Assembly: GCA_963784995.1 (NCBI GenBank)
Contig: CAWATZ010000007.1
Location: 186,001-250,000, forward strand
Direction: 5' to 3'
Source: CAWATZ01 sp963784995
GTDB taxonomy: Bacteria > Planctomycetota > Planctomycetia > Gemmatales > Gemmataceae
DNA: 64,000 nt
Positions 8,364 to 18,858 of the stretch are shown here, one piece after another; the stretch's first letter is position 1, and each line of letters opens with the position of its first letter. Both the position numbers and the translations under genes were made by a program. A model generated the notes under the pieces. The model made no database searches and was not told where the DNA came from. It was given only the letters and a program-made list of their open reading frames with translations.

Positions 8364-9976
8364 AGATTTCTTCCAAACTCTCTTTGCCCCTTCGCCACGA
8401 ATCGGTACCAATTTTGTTCCAGCCAAACAACGCTTGTGGGAGGTCTTCGCGAAGGCGATTCCCGATGGCGACCAGGAAGCGAGGCGCCAGCAGCAGGAGA
8501 GCAACCAGGGCCACGTCCATCCAGTGGCGATAGCCGGCGGGGGCCAGCCAGCCAAACAGCAGGCAACTGCCGAGAATCGGGGCCGGGGCCAGCAAATGAA
8601 CGACGGCAACCCGGCGCCCGTTTTGCTGGAAGTTTCGGCCAGGCTGCCAGAGTATCCAGCAGACGATGGGCCAGAGCCATTCGAGGAGGAACAAGTACCC
8701 ACAACTCGCAAGCAGGCCGTAGAACACCCAGTTCGGCTCCGGCCAGGAAGCCGGCTGCCAGCCATGCACGTACCCGTTGCCGACAACAAGGGCAACCAGG
8801 GCCGTCCCGACCGCCAGCTTCTCGAGTCGGCTCGACCACCAGACCCGCCTCCACAACAGCACCGGTCCGAACAAGAACAACTGGCCTGGAAACGACCAGA
8901 TGGTTCGGGCCGCCGCCGGGAAGAGACCGCCACCGAGAGGCCCTTCGCCAGCGGCGCGGAACTGGCTCCACAGGGTCGTCAGCCCCAACAGCAGCCACAT
9001 ACACAGGCTCAGATCGAACAGCATGCTGCCGACGTTCTGGCCCTGGTAGATTTGCTGCACCGTCGCTTTGAAATAATCGACGCTGCCGAAGCGTCGGCCG
9101 GGGATCGGGTCGGTACTGCGGCGAATGACGGCGTCCAGCTGAGGATACCCGGTTCGCGGCGAGCCGTCCGGCAATTTGCCGGTGAGGACCTCGTGGAGGA
9201 TCAGGCCCAGCGCGTAAATGTCGGCGCGGTGATCCACCTCGTGCGGGTGGTCGCGTTGTTCGGGAGCCATGTACCGCGGCGTGCCCATCGCCTGGTGCGC
9301 TTCCGTGAGCCGGCCGTCGCCGCCGGGCGACAGGCCGGCCTGTCTGGACTTCCTGGGTTTCGCATAACCGGGCGAGGCCGAAGTCGGCCAGCTTCACCTG
9401 GTTCATGGCACTGACCAGGATGTTCTCCGGCTTGAGATCGCGGTGGATGATGCCGTGGTTGTGGGCGGTGGACACGGCGTCGCAGAGCTGAAAGAAGGCT
9501 TGCATCGGCAAATGCAACCCGGAGTAGCCCCACAAGAAATTCTTCTGCCGCAGATTGGAAGGAAGATACTCCATGACGATGAAGAACAGGCCGTCGATGC
9601 AGCCGAAGTCGAAGATGCGAACGACGTGAGGATGGTCGAACTGGGCCAGGGCCCGGGCCTCGCGGTGGAAGCGCTCGGCGAAGGCGGGGTCCGCGCTCAC
9701 CGTTGCGGGCAGCACCTTGATGGCGACTTGCCGGTGCAGCGAGGGCTGCTCGGCCAGCCAGACTTCGCCCATGCCGCCGCGGCCGATCAGGTGGCGGAGC
9801 TTGTAATCGGGCAGCCGGCGGTTGAGCAGGGTTTCCAGGTAGTGGACGCGCTCGGACTCCTCCGGCACGTGCGGCTCCGTGGCGCTGAAGCCGACAGCGA
9901 GCAGGCAGGCGGGGCAAAGACCTTCGGGCGCGTCGGGCGGCAGTGTACTGCCACAGCGGGGGCATGGGGTAGCCAT
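8362..9976 (-). CDS. Ser/Thr protein kinase with polytopic C-terminal membrane domain (one apparent frameshift)
   Basis: Corrected length about 537 residues. A zinc-ribbon-like N-terminus (CPRCGSTLPPDAPEGLCPAC) precedes a Hanks-type kinase: GRGGMGEVW, AIKVL, HRDLKPEN, DFGLAR, APEQ. The frame breaks in the GGCCGGCC tract at 9333-9340; removing one C joins DFGLARLCETQEVQTGR to LSPGGDGRLTEAHQAMGTPRYMAPEQ. After the kinase come about six hydrophobic segments. The start at 9976 has CAGGAG upstream. It lies downstream of an ECF sigma gene on the same strand, the planctomycete sigma-kinase pairing, so it may control that sigma factor's activity. The input signal is unknown. Confidence 0.82.
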
Positions 9977-10034
9977 GACAAACTCCTGGGGAGACGTTTC
10001 CGAGCCTCTTGGCAACAGGGGCTCTCAGTTCGAC

Positions 10035-10252
10035 TTTGGCCCATTTTGGAGTGCGGCAGTGGCTTTGCCTCTGCCGCTTTTGTTTCTCCTTTTGGTTTTG
10101 GTGTTTTCTTCTGGAGTGCGGCAGTGCTTTGCTCTGCCGCTTTTGTTTTTCTTGTTTCTCCTGGTTTGTCTGTGGAGTGAGAAAACCAGAGGAAAAACAG
10201 CAGAAACAAAAGCGGCAGAGCAAAGCACTGCCGCACTCCAAAAAGGGCCAAA
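10035..10252. repeat. Three-copy repeat: two direct units and one inverted unit
   Basis: In the 332-bp gap between the sigma and kinase genes, a 36-nt unit starting GGAGTGCGGCAGTGC at 10113-10148 is perfectly complementary to 10204-10239. A third, diverged unit with the same start lies at about 10049-10085 in direct orientation. The TTTGGCCC and GGGCCAAA ends extend the similarity of the outer copies. No gene is seen in the gap. Confidence 0.75.
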
Positions 10253-10308
10253 GCCTATCCACAGAAGAAGCATTCGCGCCGCAAGGTTACAGCCCGGGAC
10301 AAAAAAAC

Positions 10309-11019
10309 TCAACCAGCCAGTGCGCCGAACAGCTCCCGGATCTCGTCGTCCACTTCTCCTGGGTCGGCGACCGTCCGGGCAATCTCCTCCCGGAGCAGGT
10401 CGCGGTAGCGCTGCCGCAGCCGGTGCGCCGCCACCTTGACCGCCCCTTCCGTCATGCCCAGCACGGCGGCCGACTCGGCGTAGGTGTCGGTCGCCGCGCC
10501 GGTGAGCGAGCCCTTGAGACGCTCGAACAGGAGCAGCTGACCAGCGGTTTCATAGTGCTGGCGCAACCGCTGCAAGACGCAGTCGAGCAGCGTCAGGGCC
10601 CAGCGGCGCTCGAAGAGCCGCTCGGGTGTCTGCTCGTGGCTGGGCTCGCTGGCATAGCGGCGCTCACTGTCTGCAAGGTCGAGCGACAGGGGTCGAAGGC
10701 CGCCGCCGCGCTTCAGGGCGTGGGCGTGGTCGCGCTGGTTGGCGAGGAAGTGCCGGCAGGCGGCCAGGAGGAAGGCCCGGAAGCGGCCGCGGGCCGGGTC
10801 GAGCCGGGCCAGATCGTTGCGCTCCAGCAGCCGGGCGAAGAACTCCTGGGTCAGATCCTGGGCCTCGTCGTCGGAGTGGCCGCGCCGGCGGACGTAGGCA
10901 TAGAGCGGATACCAGTACAGCCGGCACAGCTCCGCCAGGGCTTCCCGGGCGGCGGGCGATGCTCCCTGTGCCGCGACGACCAGGCTCCAGTGAGTGGTGG
11001 CGAACACGCGTGGTTTCAC
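10309..11019 (-). CDS. ECF-type RNA polymerase sigma factor, planctomycete kinase-linked type
   Basis: A 236-residue protein with the start FATTHWSLV that is typical of planctomycete ECF factors. Region 2 includes YWYPLYAYVRRRGHSDDEAQDLTQEFF (written here as one motif broken by its YVRRRG and EAQDLTQ blocks) and region 4 includes LGMTEGAVKVAAHRLRQRYR, the -35-binding helix-turn-helix. Translation appears to begin at a GTG. It is followed by a membrane Ser/Thr kinase gene on the same strand, separated by a repeat-filled gap. In this group of sigma factors activity is thought to be controlled by an associated kinase rather than a classical anti-sigma factor; none is encoded nearby. Confidence 0.88.
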   Translation of the reverse strand: MKPRVFATTHWSLVVAAQGASPAAREALAELCRLYWYPLYAYVRRRGHSDDEAQDLTQEFFARLLERNDLARLDPARGRFRAFLLAACRHFLANQRDHAHALKRGGGLRPLSLDLADSERRYASEPSHEQTPERLFERRWALTLLDCVLQRLRQHYETAGQLLLFERLKGSLTGAATDTYAESAAVLGMTEGAVKVAAHRLRQRYRDLLREEIARTVADPGEVDDEIRELFGALAG

Positions 11020-11264
11020 TCCAGGGGGATCTTCCGGAATTCACCGTACCCCGCTCCTTCTTGACCTGTCAAGCAAAAATCTCGGCAAGGGGAACGATGG
11101 AACGATGTCTCTCGAAGGAGGGGAAAACTTCTGGGAAGGGTATCTCTGACGCAGTAGAATGCCGCGTATTGCCTGAATTCCTTTTCGGATTCGTGACAGG
11201 ATTTCTTGCGCCATGCAGTTACCAATTGGAGAGACCACTTTCCCCCTTCCCACGGAGAAGGCCG
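11020..11264. promoter_or_regulatory. Divergent intergenic region between the sigma and kinase genes
   Basis: This region must hold promoters for both directions. CTTGAC-CT-GTCAAG (11060-11073) is a short palindrome whose halves could act as -35 elements on either strand. No confident -10 was found. Confidence 0.3.
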
Positions 11265-13679
11265 ATGCCGATCGCCGAAGATCATCCCAGCGTCGAGGAG
11301 TTAGCGGCGTTCACCCTGGGCACCCTCGGTGAGGAGGCGCAAACTTCCATCGAGGTCCACGTGGCGACCTGCACTTCCTGTCAGGAACGCGCGGTAAATA
11401 CTCCCGGCGATAGCTTCGTCGAATTGCTGCGAAGTACCCTTGTAGGCACGAGTCGCGGGACAGATTCGTTCGTGGATGCGGCGTCGCAAATGCAGACCCC
11501 GTTGCCGCTGGAAGCGATTGCCGCGACGGAGGCGCTGGCGCCGGCCGAATCGGACTGCCCGGCGATCCCCGACGGCCTGCCGCCGGAACTGGCCCGCCAC
11601 GAACGCTACCGCGCCGTGCGCCTCCTCGGGGTGGGCGGCATGGGAGCGGTGTACGAGGCGGAGCACCGCGTCATGCAGCGCCCCGTGGCGCTGAAGGTCA
11701 TCAAACGCGCCTATGTGGCCAGCGCCGCCGCGCTGGAGCGCTTCCGCCGCGAAGTGCGCGCCGCCGCGCGCCTGTCCCACCCGAACGTCGTCACCACCTA
11801 TGACGCCGAGGACGCAGGCGAAACGCATTTCCTGGTGATGGAATACGTGGAGGGGATCGACCTGGGCCGGCTGGTTCAGGAACGCGGTCCGCTTCCCGTG
11901 GACCGTGCCTGCGACTGCATCCGTCAGGCGGCGCTGGGACTTCAGCACGCCTTCGAGCAGGGCATGGTCCACCGCGACCTCAAGCCGCACAACTTGATGC
12001 TGACCTCTGCCGGCCGCGTGAAAATCCTCGATTTCGGCCTGGCTCACTTCGCCAGCGAAGCCGCGGACGCGGCGGGCCTGACGAGCACGGGAATCGTCCT
12101 GGGCACGGTCGATTACATCGCCCCGGAGCAGGCCGACAATGCCCACCAGGCCGACATTCGCTCTGACATCTACAGTCTGGGCTGCACCCTGTACCACCTT
12201 CTCGCCGGGCAGCCGCCGTTCCCCACGGGCTCGCCACTCCAGAAGGTGCTGGCCCACGTGGAGAAGAAACCACAACCACTGACCGAACTGCGTCCCGATT
12301 TACCGGAGGAACTTATGCCTGTTCTCGAACGCATGATGGCCAAGAACCCCGCGCACCGCTACCAGACGCCGGCCGAAGTCGCATTTGCGCTGGAGCCGTT
12401 CACGCTTGCAACCGCCGTGGCTCGCGCGGAACGAAGGCGACCTCGGCTAGCGATCGCCATTGCGATCCTGGCGTTTTTCGTCGCCGGGCTGCTCGGCCTG
12501 GGGGTCTATCGCATTGCCACCGACTACGGTGAGCTGGTCATCACGACGGAGAGCGACGATGTCAAGGTGGTCGTCACCCAGGGCGGCAAGCTGGTTGAGG
12601 TCATTGACACGAAGACGGACAAGCAGATCAGGCTTGCTCTCCGCTCTGGCGAGTATGAGCTGGAGTTGAAGGGGGCGCCCGAGGGACTGAAGCTGACAAT
12701 CGACAAGGCGACGCTGACCCGCGGGAAAGAGACTTTGGCGAAGATCGAGCGGATTGGGAAAACGCCCGCCGTGCAGCCCGTCGAGACAGTCGGCGAAATC
12801 CGCTGCTTCGAGGGGCACACGGAAAGGGCATGGGAGGTAGCCTTCTCCCCGGACGGCCGTTACGCGCTATCGGGCGGGGCGGATGGAGTCTTTTTGTGGG
12901 AGGTGGCGACGGGACGAGAAGTGCGTCGGTTCTCCTGCCACGATGGGGGCCTAGCTTTTTCCCCCAATGGACGGCAGTTTCTCAGCGTTGGCGGGGACAA
13001 GGATGTGCGATTGTGGGACGTCCAGACAGGCAAAGTGTTACGCGTGTTGAAAGGACACACCAGTTTTCTCAACCGGGTGGAGTTCTCGCCCGATGGTCGC
13101 CGTGCCCTTTCCGGGAGTTCGGACGGCACTGTGCCGCCTGTGGGACCTGGAAAGCGGGAACGAACTCCGTCGTTTCCCAGTGGGAGCGGTGGGTGTGGCG
13201 TTCTCTTCCGACGGCCGCCGCGCCCTCTCCGGGGGTAGATGGGATTCACTGGTACGGCTCTGGGATGTAGAAACGGGCGCAGAAGTCAGACAGTTCGCGG
13301 GCACACGGGACCTGTCACCGATGTGGTCTTCTTGCCCGGGGGTCGCCAGGTTCTTTCCTGTAGCCATGATCAGACGTTGCGGTTATGGGACTTGGACAGC
13401 GGGGCGGAGATCCGCGTCTTTTCCGGGCACACGCATTTTGTACAGAACCTGGCGATTACCCGGGACGGCCGTTACGCGATGTCCGCCAGCGCGGACAAGA
13501 CGGTACGGCTGTGGGACCTGCGGACCGGCAAGGAACTTCACTGCTTCACCGGTCACACTGATGACGTCCTCGGCGTCGCGATTTCTCCGGATGGTAAGTT
13601 CGGTCTCTCCGGCAGCTTTGATAAAACCGTTCGCCTGTGGCGGCTGCCCGACTTGCCGCCTGCCAAGAAGAACCCCTGA
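11265..13679 (+). CDS. Ser/Thr protein kinase with WD40 repeats (two compensating indels)
   Basis: 804 residues if read through. The N-terminus (HPSVEELAAFTLG ... HVATCTSCQE) resembles a zinc-finger-type anti-sigma segment. The kinase domain has GVGGMGAVYEAE, ALKVIKRAY, HRDLKPHNLM, DFGLAH and APEQADNAHQ. One transmembrane segment lies near residues 389-410. The rest is WD40 repeats (for example SPDGRYALSGGADG, DVRLWDVQTGK, DKTVRLWDL), which should lie outside the cytoplasm. An extra base at 13134-13135 and a missing base near 13296 cancel each other; the intervening frame still encodes WD40 sequence (LWDLESGNELRRFPVG). The start at 11265 has GGAGAAGG upstream. An ECF sigma gene follows 18 bp later, so the two are likely co-transcribed. 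Confidence 0.83.
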
Positions 13680-13697
13680 CGCACCGAGGGAACGCTC

Positions 13698-14276
13698 ATG
13701 GAAACCTCTGTCAGCCTGCTGGGGCGCCTGGCCGGCGCGCCCACCGACGACGACTGGAGGCGGCTGGACGACCTGTATCGACCCCTGCTCCGCGTCTGGC
13801 TGGCGCGGGCGGGGGTTGTGGCATCGGATGTCGATGATCTGGTCCAGGAAGTGCTGCTCGTCGTCGTCCGCAAGATCGCCGGCTTCGAGCGGCGCGGCCA
13901 GGGGGCGTTCCGGGCCTGGCTGCGGGCGGTCCTGGCAAACGAAGTGCGCGATTACTTCCGCGGGCAGAAGTACCGGCCGACCGCCACCGGCGACAGCGAC
14001 ATCCTGCGCCGGCTCGACGAGCTGGAGTCACCCGATAGCGCCCTGAGCCGGCTGTGGGACCGCGAGCACGACCAGCACGTCGCCGCTTCGCTAATGCAGC
14101 GCGTGCAGGGCGACTTCTCCCCGGCCACCTGGCAGGCTTTCCACCAATACGTCCTCCAAGGCGAGCCGGCTGCGCAGGTCGCCGCGGAGCTGGGCCTGTC
14201 GCTCAACTCCGTGCTGCTCGCCAAGAGCCGCGTGCTCAAGCGACTGCGGCAAGAGGCTGCCGGCCTCGTGGAGTGA
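13698..14276 (+). CDS. ECF-type RNA polymerase sigma factor
   Basis: 192 residues. Region 2 motifs (WRRLDDLYRPLLRVWLAR, DVDDLVQEVLLVVV) and region 4 (AAELGLSLNSVLLAKSRV) define a small ECF sigma factor, of the kind common in planctomycetes near kinases. The ATG has GAGGGA upstream and lies 18 bp after the WD40 kinase stop, so co-transcription and functional coupling are likely. It converges with the Kelch gene 70 bp away. Confidence 0.88.
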   Translation: METSVSLLGRLAGAPTDDDWRRLDDLYRPLLRVWLARAGVVASDVDDLVQEVLLVVVRKIAGFERRGQGAFRAWLRAVLANEVRDYFRGQKYRPTATGDSDILRRLDELESPDSALSRLWDREHDQHVAASLMQRVQGDFSPATWQAFHQYVLQGEPAAQVAAELGLSLNSVLLAKSRVLKRLRQEAAGLVE

Positions 14277-14346
14277 GTATCTTCCGTCTTCGACTTACAC
14301 TCCAGCACGTGCCGAGAAAACGCTTCCAAGAAGAGAGTGGCCTTCC

Positions 14347-15507
14347 CTACCGGGATTTCGCCGCCTTGCAGCGGTAGACCCAGGTTTCTTTCTTGCTGCC
14401 GCCGGTGACGTTGATCGCCACGTTGTTGACCGGATCAAACGCCATGAACCGAACGTCGCTCCCTTTGGGATGCGTGTTCGGCATCATCTCGGTCCAGGAG
14501 TTCGATTTGTAATCGTAGACCCAGGTATCGGTGTAGCGCTCGCCCTGATCCCGCTTGGGATACACGTTGGCATGGCCGCCGAACAGGATCATGACGCCGT
14601 TGACGCTGTCGTAACAGACCTGCGATTGCAGACGCCGGGCCGGCGGGTCTTTCGGCTTGAGGTTCGTCCAGGTGTTGCTGGCATGGTTGTACGCCCACGT
14701 CTCATTCAGGTTGACGCCATCGCTGTAGCTTCCCGTCTGGCCGCCGAACAGAAGCGTCACCTTGTTTTTGGAATCGTACACCATGTTGGGCATCGACAGC
14801 CGCGGCGGCGAGACCTTCGGCTTGAGGTTGCGCCACTTGTTCTTTGCGAAATCGAAGGCCCAGGTCTCGCCTTCTTCCAGGCCGCCGAAGAGGATCGCTT
14901 CCCTGGCGTCCCGATCGTAAACGAGGCCGTAGCAGCAGTAGGCCCCGGGCCATTCGGGGTTGGCTCCATAATGCGCCCCGCTGGCGACTTTCTCCCAGGT
15001 CAGCTTGCGACCGTCCAGGACCCAGCTATTGGAGTCTCGTCCCGAGCCGCCCCGGCCCAGTCCGGTGCTGGAGCAGCCGCGATGCTTGAAGTACACGCCG
15101 CGATCGCTGTTGTAGACGGCATGGTAACCGCACTGGCCGATCGGACAATCGGCTTCCTCCTCCTTCTTCTTTGTCCAGGGCTGCGCCTCGCGCCAGGTGT
15201 TGGAGCCAACGTGGTAAAACCACAAGTTGTTCGTGTAACCGGAGCTGCAGCCGCCAAAGTAGATCACACAGCCGGTCTTTTCGTCGTAAACCAGCCCGAC
15301 CTCCGTTTTCGGATGGGTGAAGCTGTCGCCCTTGGGCTTCAGCATTTTCCAGGTGTTGTCCGGAAGGTCGGCCAGGTCGGGATTGACGGCCGGCTTGAGC
15401 TGCGCCGTCCAATCGAGGATCGCTTGCGGTTGAGCGACGAGGGCTGGCGCATGCCATAATAACCCCGCCAGCACTGACAACGACAGGAACGTTTGACGCT
15501 GGAGCAT
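14347..15507 (-). CDS. Secreted Kelch-repeat protein
   Basis: 386 residues with an N-terminal signal peptide (SLSVLAGLLWHAPALVAQ). At least five repeats with VYDEKTGCVIYFGG, YDRDAREAILFGG, YDSKNKVTLLFGG and YDSVNGVMILFGG, each followed by TWAY/TWVYD and W-x-N-LKP, form a Kelch-type beta-propeller. It should be periplasmic or outside the cell and has no visible catalytic motif. It follows the enolase-superfamily gene by 63 bp on the same strand, so the two may form an operon. A binding or structural role is likely; the ligand cannot be read from sequence. Confidence 0.75.
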   Translation of the reverse strand: MLQRQTFLSLSVLAGLLWHAPALVAQPQAILDWTAQLKPAVNPDLADLPDNTWKMLKPKGDSFTHPKTEVGLVYDEKTGCVIYFGGCSSGYTNNLWFYHVGSNTWREAQPWTKKKEEEADCPIGQCGYHAVYNSDRGVYFKHRGCSSTGLGRGGSGRDSNSWVLDGRKLTWEKVASGAHYGANPEWPGAYCCYGLVYDRDAREAILFGGLEEGETWAFDFAKNKWRNLKPKVSPPRLSMPNMVYDSKNKVTLLFGGQTGSYSDGVNLNETWAYNHASNTWTNLKPKDPPARRLQSQVCYDSVNGVMILFGGHANVYPKRDQGERYTDTWVYDYKSNSWTEMMPNTHPKGSDVRFMAFDPVNNVAINVTGGSKKETWVYRCKAAKSR

Positions 15508-15570
15508 GACGCACCACCGGAGGAAAAGGGAGCTTCAACGGACGGCCGACCACGGCTGCCTCCACTTGCC

Positions 15571-16828
15571 TTACGCGGCGCTCACCGCTTTGGCCTTTTT
15601 CACGAAGTCGGGGTCGATCTTCACGCCGAAGCCGGGACCAGAGGGGCAACGCACGACGCCCTTCTCGCACTTGAGCGACGAGGTTTGAGCATTCCACGGG
15701 CAGGTCGGTGTTGCCCTTGAATTCCATGAACGGGCCGATGTTCGGCGTGAACGACGCGAAATGCACCACGTCGAGGTAGCCCAGGCCCCCGCCGGACATG
15801 TGCGGCACCACGGTCATCCCCGCGGCTGCGGCCATGCGTGCGACCTTCGTGGCCCGGATGAAGCCGCCGCCGTAATGCAGGTCGGGCTGCACGATGTCCA
15901 GGCCGCGGTGCTCGATGGCCCACTGCCAGCGGCGCAGGCTGAACTCCTGCTCACCGCCCGCGACCGGGATGGTGAGCGCATCGGCGACTTCCTTCGTCTC
16001 CCAAAGCCAGTCGAACGGGCACGGCTCCTCGTAGAAGGCGTAGCGATGCTCCTCCATCAGCCGGCCGATGCGGATGGCCTCGCGCACGTCGTAGGAACTG
16101 TTGGCGTCGGCGAAGAGCGTCATGCCGTCGCCGAACGCCTTGCGTACCAGTGGAATCAGGGCCTCGGTGCGTCCGGGAAGCGAATCGACGTTGCGGTTCA
16201 TGCGTCCGCCGAGACGGAACTTGAGGGCCCGCACTCCAGATCCCTCGACAAGTTTGCGCAGGTACGCCACTTCCTCCTCGGGTTTGTTGCCGCGCTTGCC
16301 GCTGGCGTAGTAGACCGCGATGTCTCGCCGCTTCGCACCCCCGAAGAAATCCGCCAGGGGCCGCTGCGCCGTCTGACCCAGCAGCTCCAGCAGCGCCATC
16401 TCCATCGCGGCGACGTTCGTCCACAGCGCCAGGCCCTGCATCTTGTAGTTGCTGTTGTGCCGATACGTTTCCCAGAGCAGCTCTTCGAGCCGGCGTGCGT
16501 CCTTCTTGAGGAACACGGGCACTATGCTCTTCAGGAAGACCGGATACAGCTCCGCCATGCGCGCCGGGTTCGGCACGGTGATCGCCTCGACCCCGTCACT
16601 GGATCTGGTGCGAATCAGGAATTGCTTGCCGTTGCGGAGCAGTTCGACCGATGCGACGGTCACCGGCTGCTTGAGGAAATCCAGTTGCAGCACGGGATTG
16701 TCGAGGATGCGATCGAGCGCGGCCTTGGTGACCGGTTCTGGGTCCGCCGCGCCGAGCGCAGTCAGTCCCGGAGCAGCAGCGGCGCAGGTAGCCGCGGTTT
16801 TCAGAAACAACCGGCGCGAGGTTGACAT
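15571..16828 (-). CDS. Enolase-superfamily (mandelate racemase/muconate lactonizing) enzyme with Tat signal (one apparent frameshift)
   Basis: Corrected length about 418 residues. The N-terminus STSRRLFLKTAA is a Tat signal, so export is predicted. The barrel shows ALKFRLGG (K-x-R), LFADANSSYD, YEEPCPFDW, GGEQEF, QPDLHYGGG and VVPHMSGGG; the Asp and His of the last two could be the acid/base dyad of the mandelate racemase subgroup. The frame breaks at 15684-15686 (TTT on the plus strand). Removing one base gives VECSTSSLKCEKGVVRCPSG and a normal end at 15571. The start at 16828 has GGAGG upstream. It probably acts on a sugar acid, but the substrate is not determinable. Confidence 0.82.
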
Positions 16829-17047
16829 GACAAGGGCCTCCGGTGTGGCAGCGCAAGGGACCAGGAATCGGCTGTCGAGTTCACGTGTGAACGTCAGGGT
16901 TGACGACAATCATAGTCGCGATCACCCTGACGGCAAGCTGGCAGCGATGGTGGAGTGAGGGGTACTGACGAAGTGCGCGTGAAGAAACCGTGAATCAGGC
17001 GGTGTTGTTCGGGGCGGAGGCGGATCCTCGCGGTGCTTGCGGGACAC

Positions 17048-17431
17048 TCACCGTGCCTGCAGACTCATCAGGACCCGGCTCCGCCGCTCGCTGCTGGGGC
17101 GCTTTTCCGTCTGGATGTCGGTTGACCCGGCATATTCCAGCACCCGCCTGGCCGCGCTGGCCGGCATCGGACCCATCGTCCGGACCGGGGTGGTTGCCGT
17201 GGGCTGCCAGTGCTTCGCCAGCGTCTCGTACAGCCGGGGGTTGGCCTGTTCCACCGTCACAAGCACGGGAACCCCACCCGCGTAAGCCGATCCCATCGGC
17301 TGCCCGAGCCGGCGGCCATTCGCTTCCTGAGCCGGATAGCCGTTGCCCGCCAGCAGAGCGTAGGCCAGCAGGAGGACGACGCCCGCCACGAACAGAACCA
17401 CTTCAACTTGAATCGGCAGAAACTGCAACAT
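17048..17431 (-). CDS. Small membrane-anchored protein of unknown function
   Basis: 127 residues. One N-terminal hydrophobic segment (VVLFVAGVVLLLAYALLAG) is followed by a soluble tail with VPVLVTVEQANPRLYETLAKHW. No domain recognised. It lies between the esterase and enolase-like genes on the same strand. The call rests on the clean membrane segment; an overlapping plus-strand frame is less plausible. Confidence 0.5.
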   Translation of the reverse strand: MLQFLPIQVEVVLFVAGVVLLLAYALLAGNGYPAQEANGRRLGQPMGSAYAGGVPVLVTVEQANPRLYETLAKHWQPTATTPVRTMGPMPASAARRVLEYAGSTDIQTEKRPSSERRSRVLMSLQAR

Positions 17432-17524
17432 GGCGGCGTCCCCTTCTCGCGTCCAGAATCGCGGGGTCTCATTGGCCCCTGAGAGGATTAGCGAGATTCC
17501 GGGCTGGAAGAGGACAAGAATTTT

Positions 17525-18628
17525 TCAAGGAGCGGGGGGACAAAGCGGCGGGCCTTCCTTGTAGCGGGCCAGCTGCTTTTCGATCCAGGCCAGCATGCTG
17601 GGGAAGAAGTAGTACGCCGACTTGCGGTCATGATGGCCCTCGGGGTAGTAGACCACGTCCACGTGCAGCCCGCGTTCCCGGGCCCGGTAGAGGAAGCTCT
17701 CCACCTGCGAATCGATGTTGAATTCGTCCTGGCCGCAGTAGCCGACATACATGGCCAGCTGGCCGGGGCGGACGTCGTACAGGTCGAGCATCTCGATGGG
17801 GTTCTCGCGCTTGATCATTTCCAGCGTTTCCGCATCGTGCTTGCGGCCATACAGTGGGAAGACCACGTGACCCTGGCGCACCACGAAAATGCCGTAGTAG
17901 CGGGCCACCATCTCGTGCCGGTTCTCGAAATTGGTGCGCCAGCCCCAGCAGCAGGGATCGAATTTGCCCGTATAGCGGCCGTGACAGTCTTCCCAGCGGA
18001 GGTTCAGCGCCGGGAAGATGCCTCCCGTCGCCGCGAAGCGATCGCGATACTTGATCGCCTTGTTGAAGGCCCCATTGCCGCCCATGGACACGCCGGCCAC
18101 AATGTGGGCTTCCCGCTCCGGCAGAATGGGGAAGTTGGTCATCAGGAACGGCCAGACCTCGCCCATCAGGTAATCTTCGTAGGGCCCCGCCTTGGTGTTG
18201 AGGTAAAAGCTGCCGGGGAGAGTGATCTTGCCGTGCCCGTCGAGACTGCCGTCCGGCGAGGCCACGATCATGGGCGGAAGCTGGCCGCTCACGATGGCCT
18301 GGTCGAGTGGGACAATCACGTCCTTGAGGAACGACAGCTCATCCTGGGCAAAGCCGTGCAGCCACAGCAGCAGCGGATAGCGTTTGTGAGGATCGAAGTG
18401 GGGCGGCAGATAGACGTACAGGTCGCGTTTCTGCTTCAGCGCTTCCGACCAGAGCCGGCGGTCCTGGTCGTGATTGTAGGTGTAATCGAGGACCTGCCCC
18501 TGGAGCTGGGCGTTGGTCTTCTTCAGGACGGGGATGCGGAACGGGTGCAGCGGATTGGCCTGGGAGGGTGCGGGCCAGCCGAGCAGGCCAAGGGTCATCC
18601 CGAAGGCGATCCAGATGAACCGGTTCAC
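17525..18628 (-). CDS. Secreted esterase, alpha/beta hydrolase (esterase D/antigen 85-like)
   Basis: 367 residues with a signal peptide (IAFGMTLGLLGWPAPSQA). YPLLLWLHGFAQDE is the oxyanion region, GVSMGGNGAF holds the nucleophile Ser, GYCGQDEFN supplies the likely Asp and EGHHD the His. The start codon is GTG with GTGAGG upstream. Family members cleave acyl esters, including carbohydrate esters; a role in opening esterified plant or algal polysaccharide would fit a planctomycete but is inference. Confidence 0.8.
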   Translation of the reverse strand: MNRFIWIAFGMTLGLLGWPAPSQANPLHPFRIPVLKKTNAQLQGQVLDYTYNHDQDRRLWSEALKQKRDLYVYLPPHFDPHKRYPLLLWLHGFAQDELSFLKDVIVPLDQAIVSGQLPPMIVASPDGSLDGHGKITLPGSFYLNTKAGPYEDYLMGEVWPFLMTNFPILPEREAHIVAGVSMGGNGAFNKAIKYRDRFAATGGIFPALNLRWEDCHGRYTGKFDPCCWGWRTNFENRHEMVARYYGIFVVRQGHVVFPLYGRKHDAETLEMIKRENPIEMLDLYDVRPGQLAMYVGYCGQDEFNIDSQVESFLYRARERGLHVDVVYYPEGHHDRKSAYYFFPSMLAWIEKQLARYKEGPPLCPPAP

Positions 18629-18752
18629 GGGAGCCTCACTTGGATTGGTGCCCTTGCTGCGTCAGGTTCAGCCGACCGTTGGGACAGACACCTTCAAATT
18701 CGCCTTGTTCTCTTCGGCAAACTCCCCTCAGATCCTGAGTCAGGGTGCCTTT

Positions 18753-18847
18753 TGATTTATCGTTTCGCGCTCACCCGACCCAGCGCGAAACGATAAATCA
18801 ACAAGACACCCCTCATTCGTGACCCCTCTCCCACAAGGGGAGAGGGG
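18753..18847. repeat. Palindrome family GATTTATCG plus GC-rich hairpin
   Basis: TGATTTATCGTTTCGCGCT (18753-18771) is exactly complementary to 18782-18800 across a 10-nt loop. Beside it CCCCTCTCC...GGGGAGAGGGG (18824-18847) forms a second hairpin just beyond the stop of the gene at 18859. The first palindrome recurs at 36699-36744. Confidence 0.75.
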
Positions 18848-18858
18848 AGAAAGAACGA

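Noticed and set aside
7142..9288. Helicase and kinase as four separate genes
   Set aside because: Each half alone lacks essential motifs, and a single base joins them in conserved sequence.
16990..17721. 243-residue plus-strand frame
   Set aside because: Antisense to the esterase and the small membrane gene, low-complexity Arg/Pro-rich composition.
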